From: Acidiluteibacter sp963716125
Lineage (GTDB): Bacteria > Bacteroidota > Bacteroidia > Flavobacteriales_E > Vicingaceae
Assembly: GCA_963716125.1 (NCBI GenBank)
Contig: OY970294.1
Span: 3,348,001 to 3,412,000, forward strand
DNA length: 64,000 nucleotides
Direction: 5' to 3'
Shown one piece after another: positions 45,418-54,932 of this stretch (its first letter is position 1; every line of letters starts with the position of its first letter). The translations under genes were made by a program, and so were the position numbers. Below the pieces are notes generated by a model. The model did no database searches. It was given only the letters and a program-made list of their open reading frames with translations, and was not told the DNA's origin.

Positions 45418-46375
45418 TTGAGTTACACACTTAGCGTCTGTTTTATTTGATAGTGATAAATTGGTTTGCTTTCGACCATTCTGTTGATTGTTTTATGAAA
45501 AATATTGGTTTTAAATTGTGAGCGGTTAATCCTAAAGCAAAATTCATCAAAATATGCTTGTATATGCCATTTACTTACATGAGTTGGTATTGCTCTGAGC
45601 CATGATTTAACTTGCATAATTATAATGTGTAATTCTTTGAAATTTGCTCCATTATTACTTTGGATTTGTTCAATATTATACTTTTCTTTTAAAGGTTCAT
45701 AACCTCTCCATTTATCTGTTACTATTTTAGCAGAAGTACTAATATGTTCTTCAAAAATTGGAGTCAATGATTTTGCAGAATAATCAGGAATTGATTGAAT
45801 ATATACTCTCTTTATTTTGTTGTTATCAGTTAATTCAACTGCAATTACAGCTTTTTTCTTTTTCGTATCATAACTTCTTCCTTGTTTCCCTTCTTCTTTT
45901 CCTCCTACAGTAAACTCATCCACATGAATTATTTTATCTAAAGGGTATTTTTGGCTACTTTTCATTGATTTTCGTACTTTTTGCATAAAATACCATGCTG
46001 TTCCTTGGCGAATACTAAATCGTTTACCCATTTGTATACTTGAAACACTTTTACTACTTGTACTCATTTCAAATACAACACAAAATGCTTTTTGTAACCC
46101 AAATTTAACTTTGTGAAAAAGCGTGTTGGCTGTGGCACTTTCTACATGATTACATGCATAACAATGATAATTATAACCTGCTTTTTCACAACCTTTTGTA
46201 TGTCCGCATTTACTACAAGTAAATCCATCCTGCCATTTTATTTTAGCCAAATAGGCTTTACAAGCTTCATCATTTGGAAGTTCTTTTATAAAGTTTAGAA
46301 TATCTTGTCCTTTGAATTGTTCCATAATCGCAATTTTAAAGGGATAAACATACAGAAATTAAATGACTAACTCAA
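45418..46375 (-). mobile_element. IS1595-type insertion sequence, copy 1
   Basis: 958 bp, ends TTGAGTTA and TAACTCAA as imperfect inverted repeats. 8-bp target duplication TAATTTTA on both sides (45410-45417 and 46376-46383). It carries one transposase gene on the minus strand. An inverted second copy of identical length lies at 52628-53585. Confidence 0.92.
45423..46325 (-). CDS. IS1595-family (ISXO2-like) transposase
   Basis: 300 residues. An N-terminal zinc ribbon (TCSKCGHTKGCEKAGYNYHCYACNHVESATANTLFH) precedes the DDE-type core with VDEFTVGGKEEG and KIVTDKWRGYEPLKE. The C-terminal FCFRINRSQFKTNIFHKTINRMV is typical of ISXO2-like transposases. It differs from the copy at 52678 by one residue (Phe versus Ile in AYFDEF). 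The transposase is intact, so the element may still move. Confidence 0.95.
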   Translation of the reverse strand: MEQFKGQDILNFIKELPNDEACKAYLAKIKWQDGFTCSKCGHTKGCEKAGYNYHCYACNHVESATANTLFHKVKFGLQKAFCVVFEMSTSSKSVSSIQMGKRFSIRQGTAWYFMQKVRKSMKSSQKYPLDKIIHVDEFTVGGKEEGKQGRSYDTKKKKAVIAVELTDNNKIKRVYIQSIPDYSAKSLTPIFEEHISTSAKIVTDKWRGYEPLKEKYNIEQIQSNNGANFKELHIIIMQVKSWLRAIPTHVSKWHIQAYFDEFCFRINRSQFKTNIFHKTINRMVESKPIYHYQIKQTLSV

Positions 46376-46403
46376 TAATTTTATTTTAACTTACCTTTAA
46401 AGA

Positions 46404-46586
46404 ATGATAGAACAATTTTATAACTGTCCGTTTTGCGCAACAGAAGTATCTGTTTTATTGGATCCTAGCATTCATCGCCAACAATACATTGAAGATTGCG
46501 AAAGATGTTGCCGTCCAATTGAATTTACGATAGAGTCAAATGGTGCAGAAATTCTGAGATTTGATTATGAATTAGTAGAACAGTAG
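46404..46586 (+). CDS. CPXCG motif-containing cysteine-rich protein
   Basis: 60 residues. It begins with a zinc-knuckle FYNCPFCATEVSVLLD and has DCERCCRPIEF in the second half, so two CxxC pairs can bind zinc. The family is named for the CPXCG motif; no function is known. It is a short free-standing gene, read toward META at 46588 in the opposite direction. Its 5' flank includes the end of the IS element. Confidence 0.85.
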   Translation: MIEQFYNCPFCATEVSVLLDPSIHRQQYIEDCERCCRPIEFTIESNGAEILRFDYELVEQ

Positions 46587-46587
46587 A

Positions 46588-47046
46588 TTAATCTCCTTTT
46601 TGGAATACTAAAGTCTTGCCATATGATTTTAAAGTTAATTTTAACTCAAATATTTTATAGGTCATCGGTTGATTCAATGGCGTTAAAAAATCTTGTTCGT
46701 TGTTATAATCTACACAATACATTTCAGTAACTGCCATTTTTGATAGTGTAATGGTATTACCTTCTATATACAAATCTCCAGATAAACTATTACAGCCTGT
46801 ATTTCCATAAACTTTATTAGTAGTTAAGTTAAATTCTATGTAAGCCTTTTTCAAATTTTCATTTACCTCTTCGCCATTAATAGTTTTCAAAGCCCAAATA
46901 TCATTTAATCTATAATCCACCTTATCCGTTTTCTTTACTTTATCAATTTTTTCGTTGGTAGATACTATTTTGTCAGGATTTTGTTTTTTTGCTTTACATG
47001 CCGTTATGAATAGTAAAAGAACCAATATATAAGCTAGCTTTTTCAT
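46588..47046 (-). CDS. META domain lipoprotein
   Basis: 152 residues. The lipobox LLFITAC puts Cys near residue 17. A charged stretch leads into the META (HslJ-like) fold: IWALKTINGEEVNENLKKAYIEFNLTTNKVYGNTGCNSLSGDLYIEGNTITLSKMAVTEMYCVDYNNEQDF. META proteins are outer-membrane lipoproteins linked in E. coli to heat and novobiocin tolerance. It is convergent with the CPXCG gene, 1 bp from it, without a visible terminator. Confidence 0.85.
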   Translation of the reverse strand: MKKLAYILVLLLFITACKAKKQNPDKIVSTNEKIDKVKKTDKVDYRLNDIWALKTINGEEVNENLKKAYIEFNLTTNKVYGNTGCNSLSGDLYIEGNTITLSKMAVTEMYCVDYNNEQDFLTPLNQPMTYKIFELKLTLKSYGKTLVFQKGD

Positions 47047-47144
47047 AATATTTTAATTTAGAATTTCAAAGGTAGTTTAAAAAAGATAAAGCCTCCATCA
47101 GCGATAAATGAGTTTTTGATAGTTGACTCACTATAATAAAACAT

Positions 47145-48216
47145 GGCTCTAGTTTAATTCAGCTATTATTTGTATATTGTGTGTATGAAAACAGAAAAGC
47201 TTAAAGACCAAATACTCTCTCTGCCAATTAAACAACGTGAGCGTTTGTTGAAGGAGATTGAAGATTCAACTAAAGAGATTAACCTGTCTGCGATTGTTTC
47301 ACGTCAGCATGAGTTTAATAACAAACTCGGAGCCTGTCCTCATTGTTCTCATTCTAAGTATGTTCGTTTTGGGATTGACAAAGGAGCACAGCGCTACAAA
47401 TGCAAGTCTTGCCAAAGAAGTTTTACGGAGTATACAGGTACTTGGATGGCAGGGCTGCAAAGAAAAGACAAGATTGTTGATTATCTTAAACTAATGGTTG
47501 AAGAAAAAAGTCTTGACAAAATTGTTTCGATTTTGGGTATTAATAAGAAAACAGCCTTTGATTGGCGCCACAAGATATTGTCTTCAGTTGACGCAGATGA
47601 CGGAGAGCCCTTCATTGGTATCACAGAAAGTGATGAGACCTTTTTCCTCAAATCTGAAAAAGGGATGAAGGTTAAAAATCGAGAACCAAGGAAAAGAGGC
47701 GGTAAGTCAAGCAAAAGGGGTGTAAGCAATGATCAGGTTGCGGTCATCGTGACTCAAGACAGAAAGTCAATGCTAAATCTGAGTGTAGCTACACTTGGAC
47801 GGATTAGAAAGATTGATATTAAAAATGCTATTGGCAATCGCATAAAAAAAGGGAGCACAATTTTGTGTAGTGATTCTCACCACAGTTATAAAGGCTTCGC
47901 TAAAGACACCAAAATTGAGTTTCATCCGGTAAATGTTTCCAGGGGAGAAAGAGTAAAAGGAGCGTTTCATGTACAGCATGTAAACTCAACGCACAATAAA
48001 ATAAAGAAGTGGATTGGAAATACATTCTGGGGCGTGTCTACTAAATACCTGCAACAATACCTAAATTGGCATATTATAAAAGAAAAAATAAAATCAAACA
48101 AGGATATTACCCTTGCTTTCGCAAAGCAGATAGTTGTTGCGGGAGCTCTGGAGCGCTTTGTTCAAATCCAACCAAACTATAAAACACTATTATCAACGCA
48201 GTGCTAAACTAGAGCC
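47145..48216 (+). mobile_element. IS1595-family element with perfect target duplication
   Basis: 1072 bp. The terminal inverted repeats are GGCTCTAGTTTAATTCAGC and GGCTCTAGTTTAGCACTGC (right end read in reverse complement). The 8-bp target duplication TAAAACAT is intact at 47137-47144 and 48217-48224. It carries one transposase gene. Confidence 0.93.
47185..48207 (+). CDS. IS1595-family transposase
   Basis: About 340 residues from ATG at 47185. A zinc ribbon (CPHCSHSKYVRFGIDKGAQRYKCKSCQRSFTEYTGT) precedes a helix-turn-helix with KIVSILGINKKTAFDWRHKIL. The DDE core includes ITESDETFFLKSEKG and ILCSDSHHSYKGFAKD, with FHVQHVNSTHNKIKKWI before the third acidic residue region. It differs from the transposase of the 958-bp elements. 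It is intact. Confidence 0.93.
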   Translation: MKTEKLKDQILSLPIKQRERLLKEIEDSTKEINLSAIVSRQHEFNNKLGACPHCSHSKYVRFGIDKGAQRYKCKSCQRSFTEYTGTWMAGLQRKDKIVDYLKLMVEEKSLDKIVSILGINKKTAFDWRHKILSSVDADDGEPFIGITESDETFFLKSEKGMKVKNREPRKRGGKSSKRGVSNDQVAVIVTQDRKSMLNLSVATLGRIRKIDIKNAIGNRIKKGSTILCSDSHHSYKGFAKDTKIEFHPVNVSRGERVKGAFHVQHVNSTHNKIKKWIGNTFWGVSTKYLQQYLNWHIIKEKIKSNKDITLAFAKQIVVAGALERFVQIQPNYKTLLSTQC

Positions 48217-48345
48217 TAAAACATAAATCATGTAAATCTCGGTATTAAACTAGCTTCATATTATTTAGATAGTAATTTAGTAGGTAATTCCTACTACTTT
48301 TTTGTCCATATTTGTGTAATATTATAAATATTAAATTTTGAAAAT

Positions 48346-49179
48346 ATGAAAACGAAAATAAATAGCCTAATTGCAGTTGTTATAATTGCATTTCTACTTC
48401 CATCATGTGTTATGAAAAAGAAATACACAGAATTGGAAACTTCGAGAGATGAAATTCAAATGAAATACTCCAAATTAGAAAAGGAAAATAATTCTCAAAA
48501 ACAGGAACTAGTTGAGTTAAACAATCAGTATGATTCTTTATTAGCTGATTTTAATGAATTAAATAATGCGAAAAGAATAAATGAAAATTTGAGTGAAAAA
48601 GAAAAAGCAAAAATTGAAAGCAATCTAAAAAGCAAAATGTCTGAACTAGAGGCAAGCAATAAGAAAATTAAAGATTTAGAAGCTTCTCTAAATGCTCAAA
48701 AATCTGCAATGAACGATTTAAAGTCTAAAATTCAAAAAGCATTAGAGGTATTAAACAACGATAATCTAACTGTAGAACGAAGAGGTGATAAAGTATATGT
48801 TTCTTTACCAGAAGAATTACTATTTAAATCAGGAAGTTCCAAAGTTGGAGAAAATGGAAAAGATGCTCTTAAGAAATTTGCTGAGGTGATGATTAATCAA
48901 AACGATATTGACATCGTTGTTGAAGGTCATACAGACAGTATTCCACTTAATGGCTCTACTATAAAAGACAATTGGGATTTGAGTGTTGTTAGAGCTACTT
49001 CTGTTGTTAGAATACTTACTGAAGATTATAATTTACCAACATCAAGAATTACAGCGTCAGGAAGAGGACAATACCAACCTATAGCTTCTAATTCAAATAA
49101 AGAAGGGAGAGCGAAAAATAGAAGAATTGAAATAGTTCTTGCTCCTAAAATTGTATCTCTTTATGAGTTAATTGAGTAA
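48346..49179 (+). CDS. OmpA-family lipoprotein with coiled coil
   Basis: 277 residues. The lipobox FLLPSC puts Cys near residue 21. A long coiled coil follows (about 30-130, heptads of Glu, Lys and Leu). The C-terminal OmpA-like domain carries VEGHTDSIPL and NWDLSVVRATSVVRILTE, and ends with the peptidoglycan-binding NRRIEIVLAP. It links the outer membrane to the wall. It is similar in plan to Pal or to YiaD-type proteins, but no more precise name is supported. Confidence 0.88.
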   Translation: MKTKINSLIAVVIIAFLLPSCVMKKKYTELETSRDEIQMKYSKLEKENNSQKQELVELNNQYDSLLADFNELNNAKRINENLSEKEKAKIESNLKSKMSELEASNKKIKDLEASLNAQKSAMNDLKSKIQKALEVLNNDNLTVERRGDKVYVSLPEELLFKSGSSKVGENGKDALKKFAEVMINQNDIDIVVEGHTDSIPLNGSTIKDNWDLSVVRATSVVRILTEDYNLPTSRITASGRGQYQPIASNSNKEGRAKNRRIEIVLAPKIVSLYELIE

Positions 49180-49362
49180 TAGCTTATCTATTTACTTTAA
49201 AAAGTAAATGGGATAATTTGTTGTGATAGTTTGCTTTTTTAAAAAGGATTCCCATTTCTATTAAGGAAAGTGTAGTTTCCATATTTCTATTATAAAAAAG
49301 CACTTTAATTATGTGACTTTTGTGCATTTCTTGTGTCTAATAAATAAAATACAACTTTAAAA

Positions 49363-50529
49363 ATGAAAAAATTTCTCACTATTTTAATTCTATTAGCTTA
49401 TTTACCAGTTTTTTCACAGTATAAAACGGTGACTTATGATGATTCCAAAAATTGGTTTAATCAGGGCCAACCGTTACCTGCTGAAAACAAATGGATGCTA
49501 AATGGCGACTTACCAGAGTACGCCAAAATGACTACTTTGGACATATTTGCTTCAGATGATATAGAAAAATCACCTCTATACTCTACGCAGTGGAAAATAG
49601 CTATTGACGGAGCATCAGGTAAATTTGTGATGCCAGTAAATTTAAATTTACGAGGAAATGATACCTATACGTTTATAATAAGTTACTACAAGTCTGTAAC
49701 ACACGATGAAAAAATAAAATTACAGCAGTTACTTAACGATGGAATAGACGCTTATCTTAGTCAAAGCATTACTGCTACTAACAAAAACGTACAACTTAGA
49801 AAGCATCCAAAATTAATATTACAAGATTTAGATAAACTAGTAAGCGATGGTATTGAGTTTTACAATTCTTCCAACCAAATCCAATTTAAAGGATTTAGCT
49901 TATTGGTTTTAGACAAAATCAAGCAAATAGACGAATTGAATCTAAAAAAGGCAAGATTTAATATTACAAAAGAGGAGAGTGAATCTAAAAGAAATATCAA
50001 AATTCAATATTTAAACAAAAATCTAAATGAATTGAAAAGCATGTGCAAAAAAGAAATTGCACAGTACATCAGTACTAACTTATTAGTTTTGGCCGATCGC
50101 AGAGTTATTTCAAATTATCCTACAGAAAAAGTTAAGAATATATTACCAGTAAACATTGGTTATGTTGGAGTTTATGATAGTGGATCTTTAAATAATCTAT
50201 CCTATACTACTGCGCCTTACGTAGGAGTTTCATTTCCTTTAGGGAAAAAGGCATTTGCAAGTAAATTTTGGACCAATACTTCAATTAGTGCAGGCGTATT
50301 GCTAAAAAATATTGATCTGGGCGATGATAAAAATGTTTCAGGACCATTAGTAGGAAGACCGATAATGATTGGATTAGGCTATAAAGCGTTTTACTTTTTA
50401 AGATTGAACGCAGGTGCTACAGTTTTACAATCTAAAAAAGATAATGCCACAGATGTAAGCAATGTATTTATTCGACCTTATATTGGATTAAGTATAGAAA
50501 TTAATTTATGGTTAGGTCTAGAAAGATGA
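49363..50529 (+). CDS. Hypothetical secreted protein, outer-membrane barrel C-terminus
   Basis: 388 residues, not recognised. A signal peptide (FLTILILLAYLPVFSQ) is followed by a helical middle (about 120-230, IKLQQLLNDGIDAYL, KARFNITKEESESKRN). The last 130 residues alternate strands with Gly and aromatic residues (NIGYVGVYDSGSLNNLSYTTAPYVGVSFPLGKK ... IGLSIEINLWLG) and suggest a small outer-membrane barrel. Its stop overlaps the start of the next gene by 3 bp (ATGA), so the two are coupled; a joint role with the OmpA protein is likely but unknown. Confidence 0.6.
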   Translation: MKKFLTILILLAYLPVFSQYKTVTYDDSKNWFNQGQPLPAENKWMLNGDLPEYAKMTTLDIFASDDIEKSPLYSTQWKIAIDGASGKFVMPVNLNLRGNDTYTFIISYYKSVTHDEKIKLQQLLNDGIDAYLSQSITATNKNVQLRKHPKLILQDLDKLVSDGIEFYNSSNQIQFKGFSLLVLDKIKQIDELNLKKARFNITKEESESKRNIKIQYLNKNLNELKSMCKKEIAQYISTNLLVLADRRVISNYPTEKVKNILPVNIGYVGVYDSGSLNNLSYTTAPYVGVSFPLGKKAFASKFWTNTSISAGVLLKNIDLGDDKNVSGPLVGRPIMIGLGYKAFYFLRLNAGATVLQSKKDNATDVSNVFIRPYIGLSIEINLWLGLER

Positions 50530-52565
50530 AAAACACTTTAAATATTAAGTTGATTTTTTTCATTTTCATTTATTTGTCTTTTAATAAGGTGGAAGCCCAA
50601 CAAGACTTATATAAATGGGGGTTAGAACCTTATATTGGTAGTTTTCAATTTAGTCCCAAAGTGAATCTTCCAAAGGATTTCAATTCCTACACTTATGGTT
50701 TAAAAATAAATCGAAAAATTAATTCTTCATTTTCATTGCAAGCCGATTTGGGTGGTGGAAATTTAAAAACTGAGAATTCTCAAACTTTTGCCTCTGCAGA
50801 CATCTTACTTAATTTTAGGTTTGACAATGGTTATATTATTAACGAAAGAGCATTTTTAGCCCCATTTTTAGCTGCAGGAGTTGGTTATATTAATATTAAC
50901 CCAAATCTTGGCGAATTGAATTACAATAAAAAAAACTGGAATCTAAAAGTTGAGAGTGGACTAAAATTTAGATTAAGTGATCGAATAAATGCTATTCTAT
51001 TTTTATCAGCAGGAATTCCAATAAAATCTGTTGGATCTTATGAATATAGCAAAAATTCAATCTTTCAAAAAATTGGATTGAGTTTCAGATATAATTTCGG
51101 TCAAGTGTCTAGTAATTTTAACGGACCAAGTTATTATATAGATGAATATCATGAAGATTTGAATCCTGTAAATAAAACAAGCTACACTTCTATTATTGAA
51201 TTGGAAGATTCCACATTTCAACAAGCAACTGACTCTGCTGAGATAGATTTGATTAATTATTTAGATAGCAATCAAATTTCAAGCTTTTCAAAAGACACTT
51301 TAACTGAGAATAAAAAAATAAAATCCTTATTAGATACTGATTCAATAAATATGGACTCAATTCCTCAAATGTCCATTATTGATTTGGATAGTTTGAATGA
51401 TAAAATAGATAGTACAGCTAAAAAAAGTGTCATTCAGCATCCAAATAAGTCTGATTCAATCGAAATCAAAAAAGACACTCTTGATTTTAATCTATTAAAA
51501 ATCGACACGTCAAGCATTTACAATCCGCGAATATTAGGTGTGAAAGACACTAATAATATCAAAATTAACAAAGTAGATCAAAATCAGGAATCCACTACTA
51601 ATAAACCAATTGAAGAGGATTCAAATTTCAAATCCAACAAGGAAAATGAATTGGATACTAACAATACTTCAAAGCCAATAGAAGACAAACCCATTCAGGA
51701 TAAAACACCAGTAATTAAAAATGATAAATCAACTAATAATCAATCGTCGAATGCAGCTGCTAAGAAAGAATCAGGAGAAAAATTAGAAAGTTCGAATTCA
51801 ACAATTAGAGAATCAAATACTACCACAATAAATAAAACTAAAACAATTGTAGTTCCTGTGGTTATACCTAAATCTTCCGATAAAAAAACTACACCAGAAA
51901 TAGACAGTATTTCGGAATTGTCACCAAACAAATCTAATTCTATTTCAAGTACTAATTTTGATAATAACTCTCAGAATACTAATGCAAAAGATTCTGTTTT
52001 AGAAAGAATTTTAGTTTATGAGAAAGAAATCTCTGAATTATTAAAAAAGCAACAACAAATGCAGCAAACATTTGAAGAAAGATTGATTGCATTAGAAAAT
52101 AAAAGAAATACGACAGACACTTCTACAAAAGTTTTAAATAATAAGTTTATACCTAAAAGTCCAGTTCAAACTATTATTAGAGATACCATTTATAAAGAAT
52201 CTACATCTAATGATAAAAACAAGGAGGAGAAACTTCAAATTGCCAAAGTCAAAACTCTATATTTCACAGCTAATTCGTCAAAAATTCAAAATGCAGACAT
52301 TAACATTTTGAATGAATTATTGATAAAAGCGAAAGCTGAAAAGGAAACAATTTATTTATTGAATGGTTATTCCGACTTAATCGGCGATGCCAATTACAAT
52401 TTAACTCTTTCAAAATACAGAGCAGAATCAGTAAGTAATTACTTAATCAAAAATGGTTTAGCAGCTGAAAGAATTATCATACGATATTTTGGAGAAAAGC
52501 AAGCAACATCAGGTACCATTGAGACGGATAGAAAAGTTGAAATAGAGAAAATAATACAACAGTAA
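50526..52565 (+). CDS. Large OmpA-family outer-membrane protein with disordered linker
   Basis: About 679 residues from ATG at 50526 (overlapping the preceding stop as ATGA). A signal peptide (IFFIFIYLSFNKVEAQ) precedes a barrel domain (about 25-200, FNSYTYGLKINRKINSSFSLQADLGGG). A 250-residue linker dominated by Ser, Asp, Lys, Asn and Thr follows, then a coiled coil (about 500-540, LVYEKEISELLKKQQQMQQTFEERLIALE). The C-terminal OmpA-like domain ends VSNYLIKNGLAAERIIIRYFGEKQ. It should bridge barrel and peptidoglycan over a long distance. Confidence 0.85.
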   Translation: MKNTLNIKLIFFIFIYLSFNKVEAQQDLYKWGLEPYIGSFQFSPKVNLPKDFNSYTYGLKINRKINSSFSLQADLGGGNLKTENSQTFASADILLNFRFDNGYIINERAFLAPFLAAGVGYININPNLGELNYNKKNWNLKVESGLKFRLSDRINAILFLSAGIPIKSVGSYEYSKNSIFQKIGLSFRYNFGQVSSNFNGPSYYIDEYHEDLNPVNKTSYTSIIELEDSTFQQATDSAEIDLINYLDSNQISSFSKDTLTENKKIKSLLDTDSINMDSIPQMSIIDLDSLNDKIDSTAKKSVIQHPNKSDSIEIKKDTLDFNLLKIDTSSIYNPRILGVKDTNNIKINKVDQNQESTTNKPIEEDSNFKSNKENELDTNNTSKPIEDKPIQDKTPVIKNDKSTNNQSSNAAAKKESGEKLESSNSTIRESNTTTINKTKTIVVPVVIPKSSDKKTTPEIDSISELSPNKSNSISSTNFDNNSQNTNAKDSVLERILVYEKEISELLKKQQQMQQTFEERLIALENKRNTTDTSTKVLNNKFIPKSPVQTIIRDTIYKESTSNDKNKEEKLQIAKVKTLYFTANSSKIQNADINILNELLIKAKAEKETIYLLNGYSDLIGDANYNLTLSKYRAESVSNYLIKNGLAAERIIIRYFGEKQATSGTIETDRKVEIEKIIQQ

Positions 52566-52627
52566 ATATTTACATTTTCTACAACTTCGCAGAAATTATC
52601 CGTGCTGCATTTATGCCAATAATTTTA

Positions 52628-53585
52628 TTGAGTTAGTCATTTAATTTCTGTATGTTTATCCCTTTAAAATTGCGATTATGGAACAATTCAAAGGACAAGA
52701 TATTCTAAACTTTATAAAAGAACTTCCAAATGATGAAGCTTGTAAAGCCTATTTGGCTAAAATAAAATGGCAGGATGGATTTACTTGTAGTAAATGCGGA
52801 CATACAAAAGGTTGTGAAAAAGCAGGTTATAATTATCATTGTTATGCATGTAATCATGTAGAAAGTGCCACAGCCAACACGCTTTTTCACAAAGTTAAAT
52901 TTGGGTTACAAAAAGCATTTTGTGTTGTATTTGAAATGAGTACAAGTAGTAAAAGTGTTTCAAGTATACAAATGGGTAAACGATTTAGTATTCGCCAAGG
53001 AACAGCATGGTATTTTATGCAAAAAGTACGAAAATCAATGAAAAGTAGCCAAAAATACCCTTTAGATAAAATAATTCATGTGGATGAGTTTACTGTAGGA
53101 GGAAAAGAAGAAGGGAAACAAGGAAGAAGTTATGATACGAAAAAGAAAAAAGCTGTAATTGCAGTTGAATTAACTGATAACAACAAAATAAAGAGAGTAT
53201 ATATTCAATCAATTCCTGATTATTCTGCAAAATCATTGACTCCAATTTTTGAAGAACATATTAGTACTTCTGCTAAAATAGTAACAGATAAATGGAGAGG
53301 TTATGAACCTTTAAAAGAAAAGTATAATATTGAACAAATCCAAAGTAATAATGGAGCAAATTTCAAAGAATTACACATTATAATTATGCAAGTTAAATCA
53401 TGGCTCAGAGCAATACCAACTCATGTAAGTAAATGGCATATACAAGCATATATTGATGAATTTTGCTTTAGGATTAACCGCTCACAATTTAAAACCAATA
53501 TTTTTCATAAAACAATCAACAGAATGGTCGAAAGCAAACCAATTTATCACTATCAAATAAAACAGACGCTAAGTGTGTAATTCAA
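52628..53585 (+). mobile_element. IS1595-type insertion sequence, copy 2 (inverted)
   Basis: 958 bp, the same as copy 1 but in the opposite direction. The target duplication is again TAATTTTA (52620-52627 and 53586-53593). The right end reads TAATTCAA, one base different from the other element. Confidence 0.92.
52678..53580 (+). CDS. IS1595-family (ISXO2-like) transposase, second copy
   Basis: 300 residues, identical to the copy at 45423 except for one residue near position 260 (AYIDEF instead of AYFDEF). Zinc ribbon, DDE motifs and length are intact. The near-identity points to a recent duplication. Confidence 0.95.
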   Translation: MEQFKGQDILNFIKELPNDEACKAYLAKIKWQDGFTCSKCGHTKGCEKAGYNYHCYACNHVESATANTLFHKVKFGLQKAFCVVFEMSTSSKSVSSIQMGKRFSIRQGTAWYFMQKVRKSMKSSQKYPLDKIIHVDEFTVGGKEEGKQGRSYDTKKKKAVIAVELTDNNKIKRVYIQSIPDYSAKSLTPIFEEHISTSAKIVTDKWRGYEPLKEKYNIEQIQSNNGANFKELHIIIMQVKSWLRAIPTHVSKWHIQAYIDEFCFRINRSQFKTNIFHKTINRMVESKPIYHYQIKQTLSV

Positions 53586-54057
53586 TAATTTTATTTTTTT
53601 AATCAATTCATTTTCAATTCAATTAATCGGTAAGCAATAATTACTTTAGCTTTAGCCCTTCTTATTCTCATTTTTACAGCACTATTCCCAATTTGTAATT
53701 CTTCTGAAATTTCTTTTACACTCAATGCATTTTGAAATTTCATTAAAAGAATAATTTTATCTTCGGGATGAACTGTATCTAGGGCTTGTTTAAGTATTTC
53801 GATTTGAGAATCTAAGACATCTTCAACAAGAAAATCAGCATAATCAGAAATTTCATTAATATTCAATTCATATTCTTGTCTCTTTTTTAATTTTCTCTGT
53901 AAATGATTAATACAAAAGTTGTAAGTTAATCGATTTAACCAAGTAGTAAATTTACTTTGCCCTTTAAAAGATTTTAAACTAACAAACAATTTCAAAAAAA
54001 TATCATGTGTTAAGTCTTCTGCATCTGTAGGCTTCCCATTTTTAGTACGGTTCTAAA

Positions 54058-54855
54058 TTATAAATTATTTTTATTAATTAAAACTTCTTGGCTGAAGTGT
54101 AGCGCAGCGGAACTGAAGCCAAGAAGTTTTTGTTTTTTATACATTAACGGACTTATACCTCCTAATGAATCGTGAGGTCTTTCTTCATTATAGTCTTTTA
54201 CCCATTTATCAGTTTGTTTTCTAACATCTTCTAATGTTTCAAAGAGATAACAATCTAGTACTCCATTTCTAAATGACTTATTAAATCGTTCAATAAATGC
54301 ATTTTGTGTTGGCTTACCCGGCTGGGTATATTTAAATTCTATTTGATTCATTTTACTCCATTCTTGAGATAATTGTGCAATAAATTCAGGTCCATTATCC
54401 ATTCTTATTTTTTTAGGTTTTCCATATTTATTAATTAAGTGTTTTAATACCCAGACTACTCTGTTGCTTTTGATTGAATAATCTGTCTCTATAAATAATA
54501 CTTCTCTGTTAAAATCATCGATAACATTGAATGACCTAAATTTTCTTCCATTTTCTAATACATCATGTACAAAATCAATACTCCAAGTTTGATTAAATTC
54601 TTCTGGTATAACTAAAGTCTCTTTAACTCTTGCAGGTAATCTTTTCTTTGCCTTTCGTCTCATTGGTAATCCCATTTGCTTATAAACTCTGTGTAGGCGC
54701 TTATGATTTACCAAAACAGATTTATTGCGTAAACGGTTATAGCACTTCCAAAAACCCTCTCTTGGATGTAAAATACTTAACTGCGTTAACTGATCTGTTA
54801 ACAAAGAATCATCTTTAATACTACGATAATTTAAATTACTTCGACTCGTCCTCAA
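54058..54855 (-). CDS. IS3-family transposase OrfB (integrase core)
   Basis: 265 residues from the TTG at 54855; the open frame goes further up, to the orfA end, and the real product is an OrfAB fusion (below). It carries the DDE catalytic residues: TWSIDFVHDVLENG (Asp), RMDNGPEFIAQLSQEWS (Asp) and QNAFIERFNKSFRNGVLD (Glu). The helix-turn-helix-like LHPREGFWKCYNRLR in front is usual. The open frame is intact. Confidence 0.92.
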   Translation of the reverse strand: MRTSRSNLNYRSIKDDSLLTDQLTQLSILHPREGFWKCYNRLRNKSVLVNHKRLHRVYKQMGLPMRRKAKKRLPARVKETLVIPEEFNQTWSIDFVHDVLENGRKFRSFNVIDDFNREVLFIETDYSIKSNRVVWVLKHLINKYGKPKKIRMDNGPEFIAQLSQEWSKMNQIEFKYTQPGKPTQNAFIERFNKSFRNGVLDCYLFETLEDVRKQTDKWVKDYNEERPHDSLGGISPLMYKKQKLLGFSSAALHFSQEVLINKNNL

Positions 54856-54932
54856 TAAACGACACGCCTTGCTTGTGCCGTTTGGATAGATAGTCTTTAA
54901 TTCATTTACAATCTCTCTTTTGTGGCAAGGCG

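Noticed and set aside
45410..53593. Composite transposon made of the two inverted IS1595-type copies
   Set aside because: Each copy has its own matching TSD on both sides, which fits two independent insertions. The shared sequence of all four flanks prevents a firm decision, so it is kept only as a possibility.
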